64,000 nucleotides of DNA from Fodinibacter sp963834965 (GTDB lineage Bacteria > Actinomycetota > Actinomycetes > Actinomycetales > Dermatophilaceae): contig CAWIEI010000017.1 in NCBI GenBank assembly GCA_963834965.1, positions 124,001 through 188,000 on the forward strand. Direction: 5' to 3'. The notes under the pieces were generated by a model that was not told the DNA's origin, made no database searches, and saw only the letters and a program-made list of their open reading frames with translations. Of this stretch, positions 54,717 to 63,126 are shown piece after piece (positions within the stretch are counted from its first letter, which is position 1; the number at the start of each line of letters is the position of its first letter). The translations under genes and the position numbers were made by a program.

Positions 54717-54971
54717 ATGAGCATCGACGACGCCATCCGGACCGACCTCGACACCGATCTCGCGCAGCTGCGGGCCGCTCTGGCCCGGCGGCAGTGGCCC
54801 GCCACCCAGGACGACATCTTGGCGCAGCTGGTCTCGCGGCACGAGCGCGCCCGGCTGCTCTGGCGGGCGGCGGCGCTCGACCACAGCCGCACCTACGGAA
54901 GCGCCGACGAGGTGTGCGACGACATCTCCCGCCGGGCCGACGCACGGATGCCGCCACCCCCCGGTCGCTGA
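54717..54971 (+). CDS. Small helical hypothetical protein
   Basis: The 84-residue product reads SIDDAIRTDLDTDLAQLRAA, then QDDILAQLVSRHERARLLWR and AAALDHSRTYGSADEVCDDI. It is predicted to be all-helical and acidic at the start. The C-terminus (PPPPGR) is disordered. ATG 54717 is preceded by a weak ggag. It lies upstream of the GAF-ANTAR gene and may share its transcript. Confidence 0.65.
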   Translation: MSIDDAIRTDLDTDLAQLRAALARRQWPATQDDILAQLVSRHERARLLWRAAALDHSRTYGSADEVCDDISRRADARMPPPPGR

Positions 54972-55038
54972 CGGGTTCGCGCATACTGGCCCTGTCCCGG
55001 GGCTGTCGTCCGCGTCCCCGGTGAACCAGGAGGATGCC

Positions 55039-55860
55039 GTGACCGACCAGCAGCTCGAGTCGATGATGCCGCGCGCCCACACCCGGGGCGCCGACACCCG
55101 CCGGGCCGGCAGCTCGGGGTCGACCGACCTGCTCGCCATCGCCGAGGCGCTGCAGGCCGTCACGGGGCGGGCCAGCGGGGCCGGCGCCCGGCCCCCGCTC
55201 GACGAGCTGGTGAACGCCACGCTCGAGCAGCTCCCGGTGGCGACCTCGGTCAGCGTCACCGTGCTGCGCGGCGGCCGGTTCCGCACCGCCTCGAGCACCG
55301 ACGACGTCGCCCTGCGGGCTGACGCGCTGCAGTACGAGATCGGCAGCGGCCCGTGCGTCGACGCCATCCTCGACGACAACGTCTACGTCACCGACGACGT
55401 CGCGCACGATGACCGCTGGCGGCAGTGGGGGGAGCGGGTGAGCGCCGAGCTGGGGCTGCACAGCGTGCTGGCCTACCGGCTCACCCTGCTCGACGAGTCC
55501 GAGGCGGTCGCGGCGCTCAACGTCTACTCCGACCGGCCCGGCGCCTTCGACGACCACGCCATCGGCACCGGCCTGGTGCTCGCCACCCACGGTTCGCTGC
55601 TGGTGACCGCGCAGCTGGCGCGCGACAAGGCGGCGAACCTGCTGCGGGCCATGGAGAGCAACCGCGAGATCGGGGTCGCCATGGGCATCCTGATGCACCG
55701 TCACCGGCTCGACCGTGAGCAGGCGTTCGCCGTGCTGCGGGTGGCCAGCCAGGACTCCAACCGCAAGCTGGCCGACGTGGCCAGCGAGGTCGCCGACACC
55801 GGCATGCTCGAGATCCGCCGGTGGCCGGCGCCCACCGGCGGTGAGCCGGCGCCGGGCTGA
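55039..55860 (+). CDS. GAF and ANTAR domain regulator
   Basis: The start GTG 55039 follows AGGAGG. The 273-residue protein has a GAF-like sensor (about 45-195: LQYEIGSGPCVDAILDDNVY, LAYRLTLLDESEAVAALNVY) and an ANTAR domain (about 200-260: NREIGVAMGILMHRHRLDRE, QDSNRKLADVASEVADTG). It should bind RNA hairpins and allow antitermination in response to a signal. It is a paralogue of 6516-7274. Confidence 0.91.
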   Translation: MTDQQLESMMPRAHTRGADTRRAGSSGSTDLLAIAEALQAVTGRASGAGARPPLDELVNATLEQLPVATSVSVTVLRGGRFRTASSTDDVALRADALQYEIGSGPCVDAILDDNVYVTDDVAHDDRWRQWGERVSAELGLHSVLAYRLTLLDESEAVAALNVYSDRPGAFDDHAIGTGLVLATHGSLLVTAQLARDKAANLLRAMESNREIGVAMGILMHRHRLDREQAFAVLRVASQDSNRKLADVASEVADTGMLEIRRWPAPTGGEPAPG

Positions 55861-55902
55861 CGGCTCGGCGCGGCTGACGCAGCCCGCGCGGCTCGGTGCG
55901 GC

Positions 55903-58008
55903 TCAGGCGTGGGGGGTGGCCGCGACGACCTCCAGCTCGGGCGGCGCCTCGACCGCCAGCACCTGCCCGGTCGCCGACACCTCGACGGCGACCGGCAGGC
56001 CACCGACCCGGATGCCGTCCACCCGCACCGCCCCGCAGGGTGGGTCGGGTAGGGGTGAGAGCAGCAGCCGGCCGCCCGGTGCGTCGGCCCGCAGGCCAAG
56101 CACGGTCGAGACCACGAGCCCGGCCGAGGCCGCGGCCCAGGCCTGGGGGCGGCAGCTCGCGGGGTAGGGCGCGGGCCGCCCGCCGACCGGCTCGGCCCCG
56201 AACAGCTCGGGCCACCGGTAGCCGCTGGCGGCCGCGACGTCGACCAGCGCCGCCACCGCCCGCCCCGCCTCGCGCGGGTGCCCGCTGCGGGCCAGCCCGT
56301 GGGCGCAGATCGCGGTGTCGTGAGTCCACACCGAGCCGGTGTGGTAGCCCAGCGGGTTGTAGGCGGGGTTGTCGGCCGACAGGGTGCGGATGCCGAGCGG
56401 CCCCAGCATGTCCGGCGCGCCCAGCGTGGCCGCCACCCGTGCGGACTCACCGGTGCTCAGCAGGCCGGTGCCCAGGGTGTGGCCCATGTTGCTGCCGACG
56501 CCGTCGACGGGCTGCCCGGCGCCGTCGAGCGCCATCGACAGCCGTGGACCGGCCGGCCCGTCGACCCAGAACCGCGAGCGCACCCGCTCGGCGAGGGCGT
56601 GCGCCCAGGCGCGCCACGCGGTGCCGTCCTCGCCGAGGACGCCCTCGAGGAGGTCGGCGGCCCCCAGGGCCGCCTCGACGGCATACGCCTGGGTCTCGAC
56701 CAGGGCGATCGGCCCGCGCGCGATGGCCCCGGATGCCGTGCGCATGGCGTCGCCGGAATCCTTCCAGCCCTGGTTGGCCAGCCCGGTGCCCGAGGCGTCG
56801 TGGTAGCGGAGCAGCCCGTCGTCCGTGCTCTCGCAAGCCATCCGCATCCAGCCCAGGGCCGCATCGAGGGCCGGCCGCAGGTCGAGTACGTCGGCGGGGT
56901 CGAGCCCCCACCGCCACGCGTCGTGCAGCAGGCAGACCCAGAGCGGGGTGGCGTCGACCGTGCCGTAGTAGACCGGCGGCAGGGCGAGCTTGCCGGGGTC
57001 GACGAAGGCGGTGCGGCGCACCTCGTGCAGGATCTTGCCCGGCTCCTGCGCCGAGGCGACGTCGTGCGTGGTGCCCTGCCGCCGGGCGAGGGCCCGCAGG
57101 GTGCCGCGCGCCAGCTCGGTGCCGAAGGGCAGGGACATCCGGGCCGCCCAGATCGAGTCGCGCCCGAAGAGGGTGAGGTACCAGGGCGACCCCGCGGCCG
57201 CGAACACGTCACCCTCGTCGAGCGGGTCGGTGAGCAGCAGGTGTTGCAGGTCGACCAGCGAGCTGTGCACCGTGGCGGCCAACCGGGAGTCCTGAGAGGT
57301 GACGCGCACGGCATCCCAGCCGACCCGGCCGGCGCCCGCGCCGGCATCGAAAGGGGTGGGGGCGGTGCGCTCGGCCGACACCTCGACCTCGAGCGTGGCG
57401 CTCGACCCCGGGGGCAGGACGACGGGCCAGGTGACGGCCAGCCGGTCGTCGCTGGCGCTCACGACGGCACCGCCGGCCACCAGCCTGGTGGCGTGGCGGG
57501 CGTCGCCCCAGCCGCCACTCGCACCGCCGGGGGCGAGGATCGGCAGCGCGGGCCCGGGAGACTCCCCGTACTTGACCTCGTGCAGCTCGGCGCCGTCGCC
57601 GCGGGCCTCGAGCACGACCTCGCACCGCACCTCGTCGCCCGCCCGCGAGGTCACCGTGACCTCCTCGGTCATCCCCCCGTCGCGCAGGAACCGACGACGC
57701 CGCACCTCGACGGTGGGGTCCGGCCCGGGGTCGCCGACGTTGCGGGCGAGCAGCAGGCACGAGGTGCTCGGGCCCGAGGTCGCGGCGACGACCGGGACCG
57801 GGCGGACGCCGTCGACGGTGAGCACCAGGTGGTCGAGCACCCTGCGGTCGTCGACATAGAGCCCAGCCGCCGACTGGCCCTCGGCGCCGGCCTCGAGGTC
57901 GCCCGAGCGGTGCGACAGGCAGGTGACGTTGCCGTGCACCGCCACCTCGAGCTCGTGGAGCCAGGGCTGGCGCGAGCGCACCGGTGCGGTCGGGGGGGCG
58001 TCGGTCAT
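55903..58008 (-). CDS. Glycogen-debranching-type glycoside hydrolase (amylo-alpha-1,6-glucosidase family)
   Basis: This 701-residue protein has an N-terminal beta domain (AGLYVDDRRVLDHLVLTVDG), the central DSIWAARMSLPFGTELARGT (start of the (alpha/alpha)6 barrel, after YLTLFGR) and VYYGTVDATPLWVCLLHDAW. Later come NPLGYHTGSVWTHDTAICAH and VVSTVLGLRADAPGG. This is the GDE/MGH-type hydrolase. The substrate is probably an alpha-linked oligosaccharide. It is divergently transcribed from a LacI regulator and forms a sugar regulon with the ABC importer. Confidence 0.92.
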   Translation of the reverse strand: MTDAPPTAPVRSRQPWLHELEVAVHGNVTCLSHRSGDLEAGAEGQSAAGLYVDDRRVLDHLVLTVDGVRPVPVVAATSGPSTSCLLLARNVGDPGPDPTVEVRRRRFLRDGGMTEEVTVTSRAGDEVRCEVVLEARGDGAELHEVKYGESPGPALPILAPGGASGGWGDARHATRLVAGGAVVSASDDRLAVTWPVVLPPGSSATLEVEVSAERTAPTPFDAGAGAGRVGWDAVRVTSQDSRLAATVHSSLVDLQHLLLTDPLDEGDVFAAAGSPWYLTLFGRDSIWAARMSLPFGTELARGTLRALARRQGTTHDVASAQEPGKILHEVRRTAFVDPGKLALPPVYYGTVDATPLWVCLLHDAWRWGLDPADVLDLRPALDAALGWMRMACESTDDGLLRYHDASGTGLANQGWKDSGDAMRTASGAIARGPIALVETQAYAVEAALGAADLLEGVLGEDGTAWRAWAHALAERVRSRFWVDGPAGPRLSMALDGAGQPVDGVGSNMGHTLGTGLLSTGESARVAATLGAPDMLGPLGIRTLSADNPAYNPLGYHTGSVWTHDTAICAHGLARSGHPREAGRAVAALVDVAAASGYRWPELFGAEPVGGRPAPYPASCRPQAWAAASAGLVVSTVLGLRADAPGGRLLLSPLPDPPCGAVRVDGIRVGGLPVAVEVSATGQVLAVEAPPELEVVAATPHA

Positions 58009-58085
58009 CGGGACCCCTCTCGGCGGTATTCCGGACGGAGGTGTTGACAGGGCGATGTGACGGGAGGCACAGTGTTCAGCCTATC

Positions 58086-58103
58086 GATTTGATCGTTCAA
58101 ATC
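58086..58103. promoter_or_regulatory. LacI-type operator, primary
   Basis: GATTTGA (58086-58092) and TCAAATC (58097-58103) form a perfect 7-base inverted repeat around TCGT. The length, symmetry and position between the LacI gene and the hydrolase fit a LacI-family operator. Confidence 0.75.
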
Positions 58104-58116
58104 AAGGGCACGCCTC

Positions 58117-58133
58117 GATCTGAACGATCCAAG
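58117..58133. promoter_or_regulatory. LacI-type operator, secondary
   Basis: GATCTGAACGATCCAAG resembles the primary site in one arm (GATNTGA) and is imperfect in the other. It begins 31 bases after the primary site begins, about three helical turns, and lies 14 bases before the LacI start. Confidence 0.5.
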
Positions 58134-58147
58134 AGCAAGGGGCGACG

Positions 58148-59212
58148 ATGAAGTCGGACGGATCGCAACAGCGCGTCACGATCCTCGACGTAGCCCGGCA
58201 GGCCGCCGTGTCGCGCCAGACCGTCAGCAACGCGCTGACCCACCCGGCCCGGGTGCACCCCGACACGCTCGAGCGGGTCATGGCCGCGATCGACCAGCTC
58301 GGCTACCAACCCTCGTCGTCGGCACAGTCGCTGCGCGCCCAGCGCTCCGGGGCGGTGGGGGTCGAGGTCAACACCCTGGGGCCGCGCTCGCACAACGAGA
58401 CGATGGCGCCCTTCCTCGCGGCCCTGGGCATGCGCGCGGGCTCGCTCGGCGCGCACATCGTGCCCTTCGGCTCGCCCGAGAGCACTCCGATGCTCGAGGG
58501 CTACCGGCTGATGCGGGCCCGTGGCCTGGTCGACGCGTTCGTCCTCGCCGACACCCACCACGGCGACCCGCGGCCGCCCTGGCTGGAGGAGAACGGCATC
58601 CCGTTCGCCGCGTTCGGCCGGGTCTGGGACGACCCGACCAACACCTGCTGGGTCGACGTCGACGGGGCCGCAGGCACCCGGGCGGCCGTCGCCCACTGCG
58701 TGGCCGCCGGGTACGGCACGATCGCCTTCCTCGGCTGGCCGCAGGGCTCGGTCGTCGGTGACGACCGGCGACTGGGCTGGGCCCGGGGCTGTGCGACCGC
58801 CGGTGCCGAGCACGCCGGCCCGCAGGCCACGGCGCCCCAGGAGCTCGACGCCGCCCGTGACGCCGCGCGGCTGCTGCTGCGCGAGGTCGGGCCCGGTGAC
58901 GCGGTGGTGTGCGCCTCCGACATCCTCGCGCTCGGCGTGCACCACGAGCTGCTCACCGCCGGGCTGCGGCCCGGCCTCGACGTCGGCGTCGTCGGCTTCG
59001 ACGGTTCCGAGACCGCCGCCATGCACCACCTCACCAGCGTGGCCCAGCCACTCGACGCGATCGCCGAGCAGGTGCTCGTGCTGCTCGACGACGCCATGGC
59101 CGGCCGCCCCCGGCCGGAGACCGGGGTGCTGCTCGAACCGGCCCTGGTCGTCGCCCGCAGCACCGACCGCAGCGTTGGCCCTGGCACCGACCGCCGCACC
59201 CAGACCCCCTGA
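58148..59212 (+). CDS. LacI family transcriptional regulator
   Basis: The 354-residue protein has the LacI headpiece (VTILDVARQAAVSRQTVSNA, LTHPARVHPDTLERVMAAID, LGYQPSSSAQSL) and a periplasmic-binding-like effector domain (AFGRVWDDPTNTCWVDVDGA, DVGVVGFDGSETAAMHHLTS). It probably represses the debranching hydrolase and the ABC importer until sugar is present. The ATG follows AAGGGGC-like bases. The binding-protein gene follows by 37 bases. Confidence 0.95.
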   Translation: MKSDGSQQRVTILDVARQAAVSRQTVSNALTHPARVHPDTLERVMAAIDQLGYQPSSSAQSLRAQRSGAVGVEVNTLGPRSHNETMAPFLAALGMRAGSLGAHIVPFGSPESTPMLEGYRLMRARGLVDAFVLADTHHGDPRPPWLEENGIPFAAFGRVWDDPTNTCWVDVDGAAGTRAAVAHCVAAGYGTIAFLGWPQGSVVGDDRRLGWARGCATAGAEHAGPQATAPQELDAARDAARLLLREVGPGDAVVCASDILALGVHHELLTAGLRPGLDVGVVGFDGSETAAMHHLTSVAQPLDAIAEQVLVLLDDAMAGRPRPETGVLLEPALVVARSTDRSVGPGTDRRTQTP

Positions 59213-59248
59213 CCACCACCGAAACCATTGACCGACAAAGGAGTCCTC

Positions 59249-60502
59249 ATGCACCGCACCCGTCGCACCGCGGCCCTCGCCCTCGTCCTCGGCGGCACCC
59301 TGTTCGCCTCCGCCTGCGGAGGCGGTGGCGGGTTCAAGGAGGAGGGCGCGTCGAGCGCCCCGGCATCCGCCAAGGGCCCGGCCGACCTCAAGATGCTCAT
59401 CGCCAGCTCGGGTGACGCCGAGACCAACGCGGTCAAGGCCGCCGCTGACGCCTGGGCGAAGAAGTCCGGCAACACGGTGACGGTCACCGTGGCCAGCGAC
59501 ATGAACCAGCAGCTCGCCCAGGGGTTCGCCAGCGGCAGCCCGGCCGACGTGTTCTACATGGATGCCGCGCGCTTCGCCGACTACGCGAAGAACGGCAGCC
59601 TCTACCCCTACGCCGACCAGGTCAGCGACAACAACGACTTCTACGAGTCGCTGCGCAAGACCTTCACCTTCGACGGCAAGCAGTACTGCATCCCGAAGGA
59701 CTTCTCGACCCTGGCCCTGCAGATCAACACCGACTCGTGGAAGAAGGCCGGCCTGACCGACGCCGACATCCCGACCACCTGGGACCAGCTCGAGGCCGTG
59801 TCGAAGAAGCTGACCACCAAGGACCAGGTGGGCCTGGGCATCGGCGTCGGCATCGACCGGCTCGGCGCGTTCATCGTGCAGAACGGCGGGTGGTGGCTCA
59901 AGGAGGACGGCAGCGCCCCCGCGGCGAACAGCCCCGAGGTCACCCAGGCGCTGGAGTGGGTTCAGAAGAACGTCAAGGCCGGCAACTTCAAGATGTCCAA
60001 CCAGCTCGACTCCGGTTGGGGCGGCGAGGCGTTCGGCACCGGCAAGGCCGCCATGACCATCGAGGGCAACTGGATCAAGGGCGCCGCGAAGAACGACTAC
60101 CCGAAGCTCAACTACAAGACCGTCGAGCTGCCGGCCGGCCCCAAGGGCAAGGGCACGCTGCAGTTCACCCAGTGCTGGGGCGTCGCCTCCGACTCCAAGG
60201 CGCAGGCCCAGGCCGTCGACCTCGTGAAGTCGCTGACGACCGTCGACCAGCAGATGAAGTTCGCCGACGCCTTCGGGGTCATGCCGAGCCGCCAGTCGGC
60301 CGCCGACCAGTACAAGGCCAAGTTCCCCGAGGACGCCCCGTTCATCGCCGGTGGCGAGTACGGCCACGGTCCGATCAACGCGCCCGGGATGGAGCAGGTC
60401 GTGGCCGACCTGAACTCCAAGCTCGAGAGCTTCGGCGGGGCGAACATCCCGCAGGTGCTCCAGAGCTTCGACACCAACGCCAGCGCAGCGCTCGGAAAGT
60501 GA
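59249..60502 (+). CDS. ABC sugar transporter, substrate-binding lipoprotein
   Basis: The 417-residue protein has a signal peptide and lipobox (ALALVLGGTLFASACGG). The mature part is a cluster-B type sugar-binding protein (ASDMNQQLAQGFASGSPADV, GKQYCIPKDFSTLALQINTD, AMTIEGNWIKGAAKND, FGVMPSRQSAADQYK). ATG 59249 follows AAAGGAG. It binds an oligosaccharide at the outer face. The next permease start overlaps its stop by four bases. Confidence 0.94.
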   Translation: MHRTRRTAALALVLGGTLFASACGGGGGFKEEGASSAPASAKGPADLKMLIASSGDAETNAVKAAADAWAKKSGNTVTVTVASDMNQQLAQGFASGSPADVFYMDAARFADYAKNGSLYPYADQVSDNNDFYESLRKTFTFDGKQYCIPKDFSTLALQINTDSWKKAGLTDADIPTTWDQLEAVSKKLTTKDQVGLGIGVGIDRLGAFIVQNGGWWLKEDGSAPAANSPEVTQALEWVQKNVKAGNFKMSNQLDSGWGGEAFGTGKAAMTIEGNWIKGAAKNDYPKLNYKTVELPAGPKGKGTLQFTQCWGVASDSKAQAQAVDLVKSLTTVDQQMKFADAFGVMPSRQSAADQYKAKFPEDAPFIAGGEYGHGPINAPGMEQVVADLNSKLESFGGANIPQVLQSFDTNASAALGK

Positions 60503-61647
60503 GCACCACCAACACCGCCCTGGAGCCCGTCACCGCGCGGGCTCCGGGGAAGGGCCGGGGCGGCGGCAAGGGGCAGGGCCAGCGCCAGTCGGTGGCGGGG
60601 TGGCTGTTCGTCACCCCCACGCTGGCCGTGCTCGGGCTCTTCCTGGTCATCCCGATCGTCATGGCGCTGTGGGTGTCGTTCACCGACTGGAACGGCCGGG
60701 GCAGCCCGTTCTCCTCCCGCGTCAACCTCGTGGGGGCCCAGAACTACGCGGCCCTGCTCACCGAGCCGGGCCTGTCGCGGCAGGACTTCATGCTCTCGCT
60801 GCGCAACACCTTCTACTACGTCATCGGGGTGGTGCCGCTGCAGACGATCCTGGCGCTGACCCTGGCCGTGATCGTCAACCAGCGCTTCCTCAAGGGCCGC
60901 ACCTTCTTCCGCACGGCGTTCTACTTCCCGTCGGTGGTGTCGTCGGTCGCGATCTCGCTGGTCTTCCTCTTCCTGTTCACCGGCACCGGCGCGGTCAACC
61001 AGTTCCTGTCGATCTTCGGCATCGACGGGCCGACGTGGTTCTCCGATCCGCGAGGGCTCATCCACCTCGTGGGTGACTGGCTCGGGCTGTGGAACGGGAG
61101 CAGCCCACCTGCGGCGCTCGAGAACACCCAGGTCATGAGCCTGTCGCTGTGGGAGTGGATCAGCGGGCCGTCGGTGGCGATGAGCGCGATCATGCTGCAG
61201 GTGGTCTGGACCACCGCCGGCACCTTCATGCTGATGTTCATCGCCGGGCTCCAGGACCTCCCCACCGAGGTCGAGGAGGCGGCGATGGTCGACGGTGCCA
61301 ACAAGTGGCAGCGGTTCCGCGCGGTCACCCTGCCGCACCTGCGCCCGACGATCCTGCTCGTCGTCACCCTCGGGGTGATCGGCACCTGGCAGGTCTTCGA
61401 CCAGATGTACGTCATGACCCAGGGAGGACCGGCCAAGACCACGCTGACGCCCGCGTACCTGTCGTACACCGCGGCCTTCAACCAGAACCAGTGGGGACAG
61501 GGCGCCGCGATGGCCTTCCTGCTCTTCGTGCTGATCTTCGTGCTGACCAGCATCCAGCGGTACTTCCTGCGCGACAAGGACGCCGCGAAGCAGCACAAGG
61601 CCGAGCGGGCCCAGCGCAAGGCGGCGAAGAAGAGGGTGACGGCATGA
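60499..61647 (+). CDS. ABC sugar transporter, permease (MalF-like)
   Basis: The 382-residue protein starts at GTG 60499, overlapping the previous stop (GTGA). It has about six to eight membrane helices (AGWLFVTPTLAVLGLFLVIP; RTAFYFPSVVSSVAISLVFL) and the EAA loop EEAAMVDGANKWQRFRAVTL. The N-terminus is basic and disordered, and a Lys/Arg-rich end follows the last helix. It pairs with the next permease; no ATPase gene is in the operon, so it presumably uses a shared MsiK-type ATPase. Confidence 0.94.
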   Translation: MSTTNTALEPVTARAPGKGRGGGKGQGQRQSVAGWLFVTPTLAVLGLFLVIPIVMALWVSFTDWNGRGSPFSSRVNLVGAQNYAALLTEPGLSRQDFMLSLRNTFYYVIGVVPLQTILALTLAVIVNQRFLKGRTFFRTAFYFPSVVSSVAISLVFLFLFTGTGAVNQFLSIFGIDGPTWFSDPRGLIHLVGDWLGLWNGSSPPAALENTQVMSLSLWEWISGPSVAMSAIMLQVVWTTAGTFMLMFIAGLQDLPTEVEEAAMVDGANKWQRFRAVTLPHLRPTILLVVTLGVIGTWQVFDQMYVMTQGGPAKTTLTPAYLSYTAAFNQNQWGQGAAMAFLLFVLIFVLTSIQRYFLRDKDAAKQHKAERAQRKAAKKRVTA

Positions 61648-62588
61648 CCCAGCCCACCGTCGGCAGCAACGTCAGCGAGGAGGCCCGGGCCCGCGGGGCG
61701 ATGGCCAACCAGTCGCTCGCGACCCGGCCGCCCTCCGGCGACGGCGGTTCCGTCGTCGCCCGCAGCAGCCCGGTGAAGAAGGTCGTCGTCTACGGCGCCC
61801 TGCTCCTCTTCGCGCTGGTCTACATCTACCCGTTCGTCGTCCAGGTCTCGACGGCCTTCAAGACCAACGGGGATGCCGTCGCCAACCCGCTCGCGATCAT
61901 CCCCGACCCGATCACCACGGCGGCCTTCGAGCGGATCGCCCAGACCGACTTCCCCCGCTGGTTCATGAACTCGGTCATCGTCACCGTGTTCGTCACCCTC
62001 GGCCGGGTCTTCCTCGACTCGCTGGCCGGCTACTCGCTGGCCCGGCTGAAGTATCGCGGTCGCGACGCCGTCTTCACGGCGATCCTGGCCGTGATGGCCG
62101 TGCCCGGCATCGTGCTGCTGATCCCGAAGTTCCTGGTGCTCAACTACCTCGGCATCTACAACACCTACCCCGCGCTCATCGTGCCGCTGCTCGTCGACGC
62201 GGCCGGGGTGTTCATCATGAAGCAGTTCTTCGAGTCGATCCCGCCCTCGGTCGAGGAGGCCGCGCGCATCGACGGCGCGGGCACCTTCCGGATCTTCTGG
62301 TCGATCGTGCTGCCGATGGCCAAGCCGGCGGTCATCACGCTGACGATCCTGAGCTTCCAGGGGTCGTGGAACGAGCTGGCGCACTTCATCATCGCCACCG
62401 ACGACCCCAACCTGTTCACGCTGACCCGTGGGGTGGGCCAGCTGACCTCGGGTGGGCTGGGCTCGGGCAACCAGTACCCGATCTCGATGGCCGCGGCGCT
62501 GCTGATGACCATCCCGACGGCGATCGTGTTCATCATCTTCCAGCGCCAGTTCACCCAGGGCGCCAACGCCGGGGCCGAGAAGGGCTGA
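61644..62588 (+). CDS. ABC sugar transporter, permease (MalG-like)
   Basis: The 314-residue protein has six membrane helices (VVVYGALLLFALVYIYPFVV first), the EAA loop EEAARIDGAGTFRIFWSIVL and a typical end, AIVFIIFQRQFTQGANAG. The ATG start overlaps the upstream stop by four bases. It forms the channel with the preceding permease. Confidence 0.94.
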   Translation: MTQPTVGSNVSEEARARGAMANQSLATRPPSGDGGSVVARSSPVKKVVVYGALLLFALVYIYPFVVQVSTAFKTNGDAVANPLAIIPDPITTAAFERIAQTDFPRWFMNSVIVTVFVTLGRVFLDSLAGYSLARLKYRGRDAVFTAILAVMAVPGIVLLIPKFLVLNYLGIYNTYPALIVPLLVDAAGVFIMKQFFESIPPSVEEAARIDGAGTFRIFWSIVLPMAKPAVITLTILSFQGSWNELAHFIIATDDPNLFTLTRGVGQLTSGGLGSGNQYPISMAAALLMTIPTAIVFIIFQRQFTQGANAGAEKG

Positions 62589-62606
62589 CGGCCCGGCATC
62601 CCAGCT

Positions 62607-62656
62607 GAGTTGGGTGCTGAAGTGGTCGCTCCGGCAACCGTTTCGGCACCCGACTC
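62607..62656. terminator. Hairpin after the ABC operon
   Basis: gagttgggtgc (62607-62617) pairs with gcacccgactc (62646-62656), eleven pairs with one G-T. The loop of 28 bases holds a smaller cggcaaccg stem. It lies 19 bases after the last permease stop. No T-run follows. Confidence 0.55.
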
Positions 62657-62762
62657 GAGGTTGATGCGCCCCAGCTGTCGCATTCGGGCCTCCTCGCTCG
62701 TGGAGAGGGTGAGGGCACGGCACTACGGTCGGGTCCGACACCCGTGAACGAGGAGAACGCCA

Positions 62763-63119
62763 ATGACCCAGTACCTGCTGTCCGTCTGGCACGACAAGGA
62801 CGCCACCCCGGAGGACATCTACCCCGACCCGGCCGAGCGCGAGGCGGCGTACGCGGCGACTGGGGCGTTCAACGAGGAGCTCCGGAAGAGCGGCAACTGG
62901 GTGTTCGCCGGCGGCCTGCACTCGCCGAGCACCGCCACCGTGGTCGACGGCACCGGTGACGAGCCGGTCACCACCGACGGGCCGTTCAGCGAGGCCAAGG
63001 AGCAGATCGGCGGCTTCTGGGTGGTCGAGGCCACCGACCTCGACGAGGCGCTGGCCCTCGCGGCCCGCGGCTCCCAGGCCTGCCGCGGCAGGGTCGAGGT
63101 CCGGCCCTTCCAGGGCTGA
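62763..63119 (+). CDS. YCII-related (DGPF) domain protein
   Basis: The 118-residue product reads TQYLLSVWHDKDATPEDIYP, VTTDGPFSEAKEQIGGFWVV and EALALAARGSQACRGRVEVR. It carries the DGPFxExKE motif of the family. It is followed by an ECF sigma factor gene after seven bases, like the module at 43.7-45.3 kb on the other strand. The function of the YCII domain with sigma factors is unknown. Confidence 0.92.
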   Translation: MTQYLLSVWHDKDATPEDIYPDPAEREAAYAATGAFNEELRKSGNWVFAGGLHSPSTATVVDGTGDEPVTTDGPFSEAKEQIGGFWVVEATDLDEALALAARGSQACRGRVEVRPFQG

Positions 63120-63126
63120 GCGACCC

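Larger units (their letters stand above)
58009..58147. promoter_or_regulatory. Divergent promoter region of the sugar regulon
   Basis: 139 bases separate the hydrolase and LacI starts and hold two operator-like sites listed separately. This is the only AT-rich patch in this part of the window. Confidence 0.6.

Noticed and set aside
58097..60367. Long minus-strand open frame opposite the LacI and binding-protein genes
   Set aside because: It is antisense to two clearly coding genes, is Gly/Val/Arg/Asp-rich and has no family signature. Long shadow frames are expected at this GC content.
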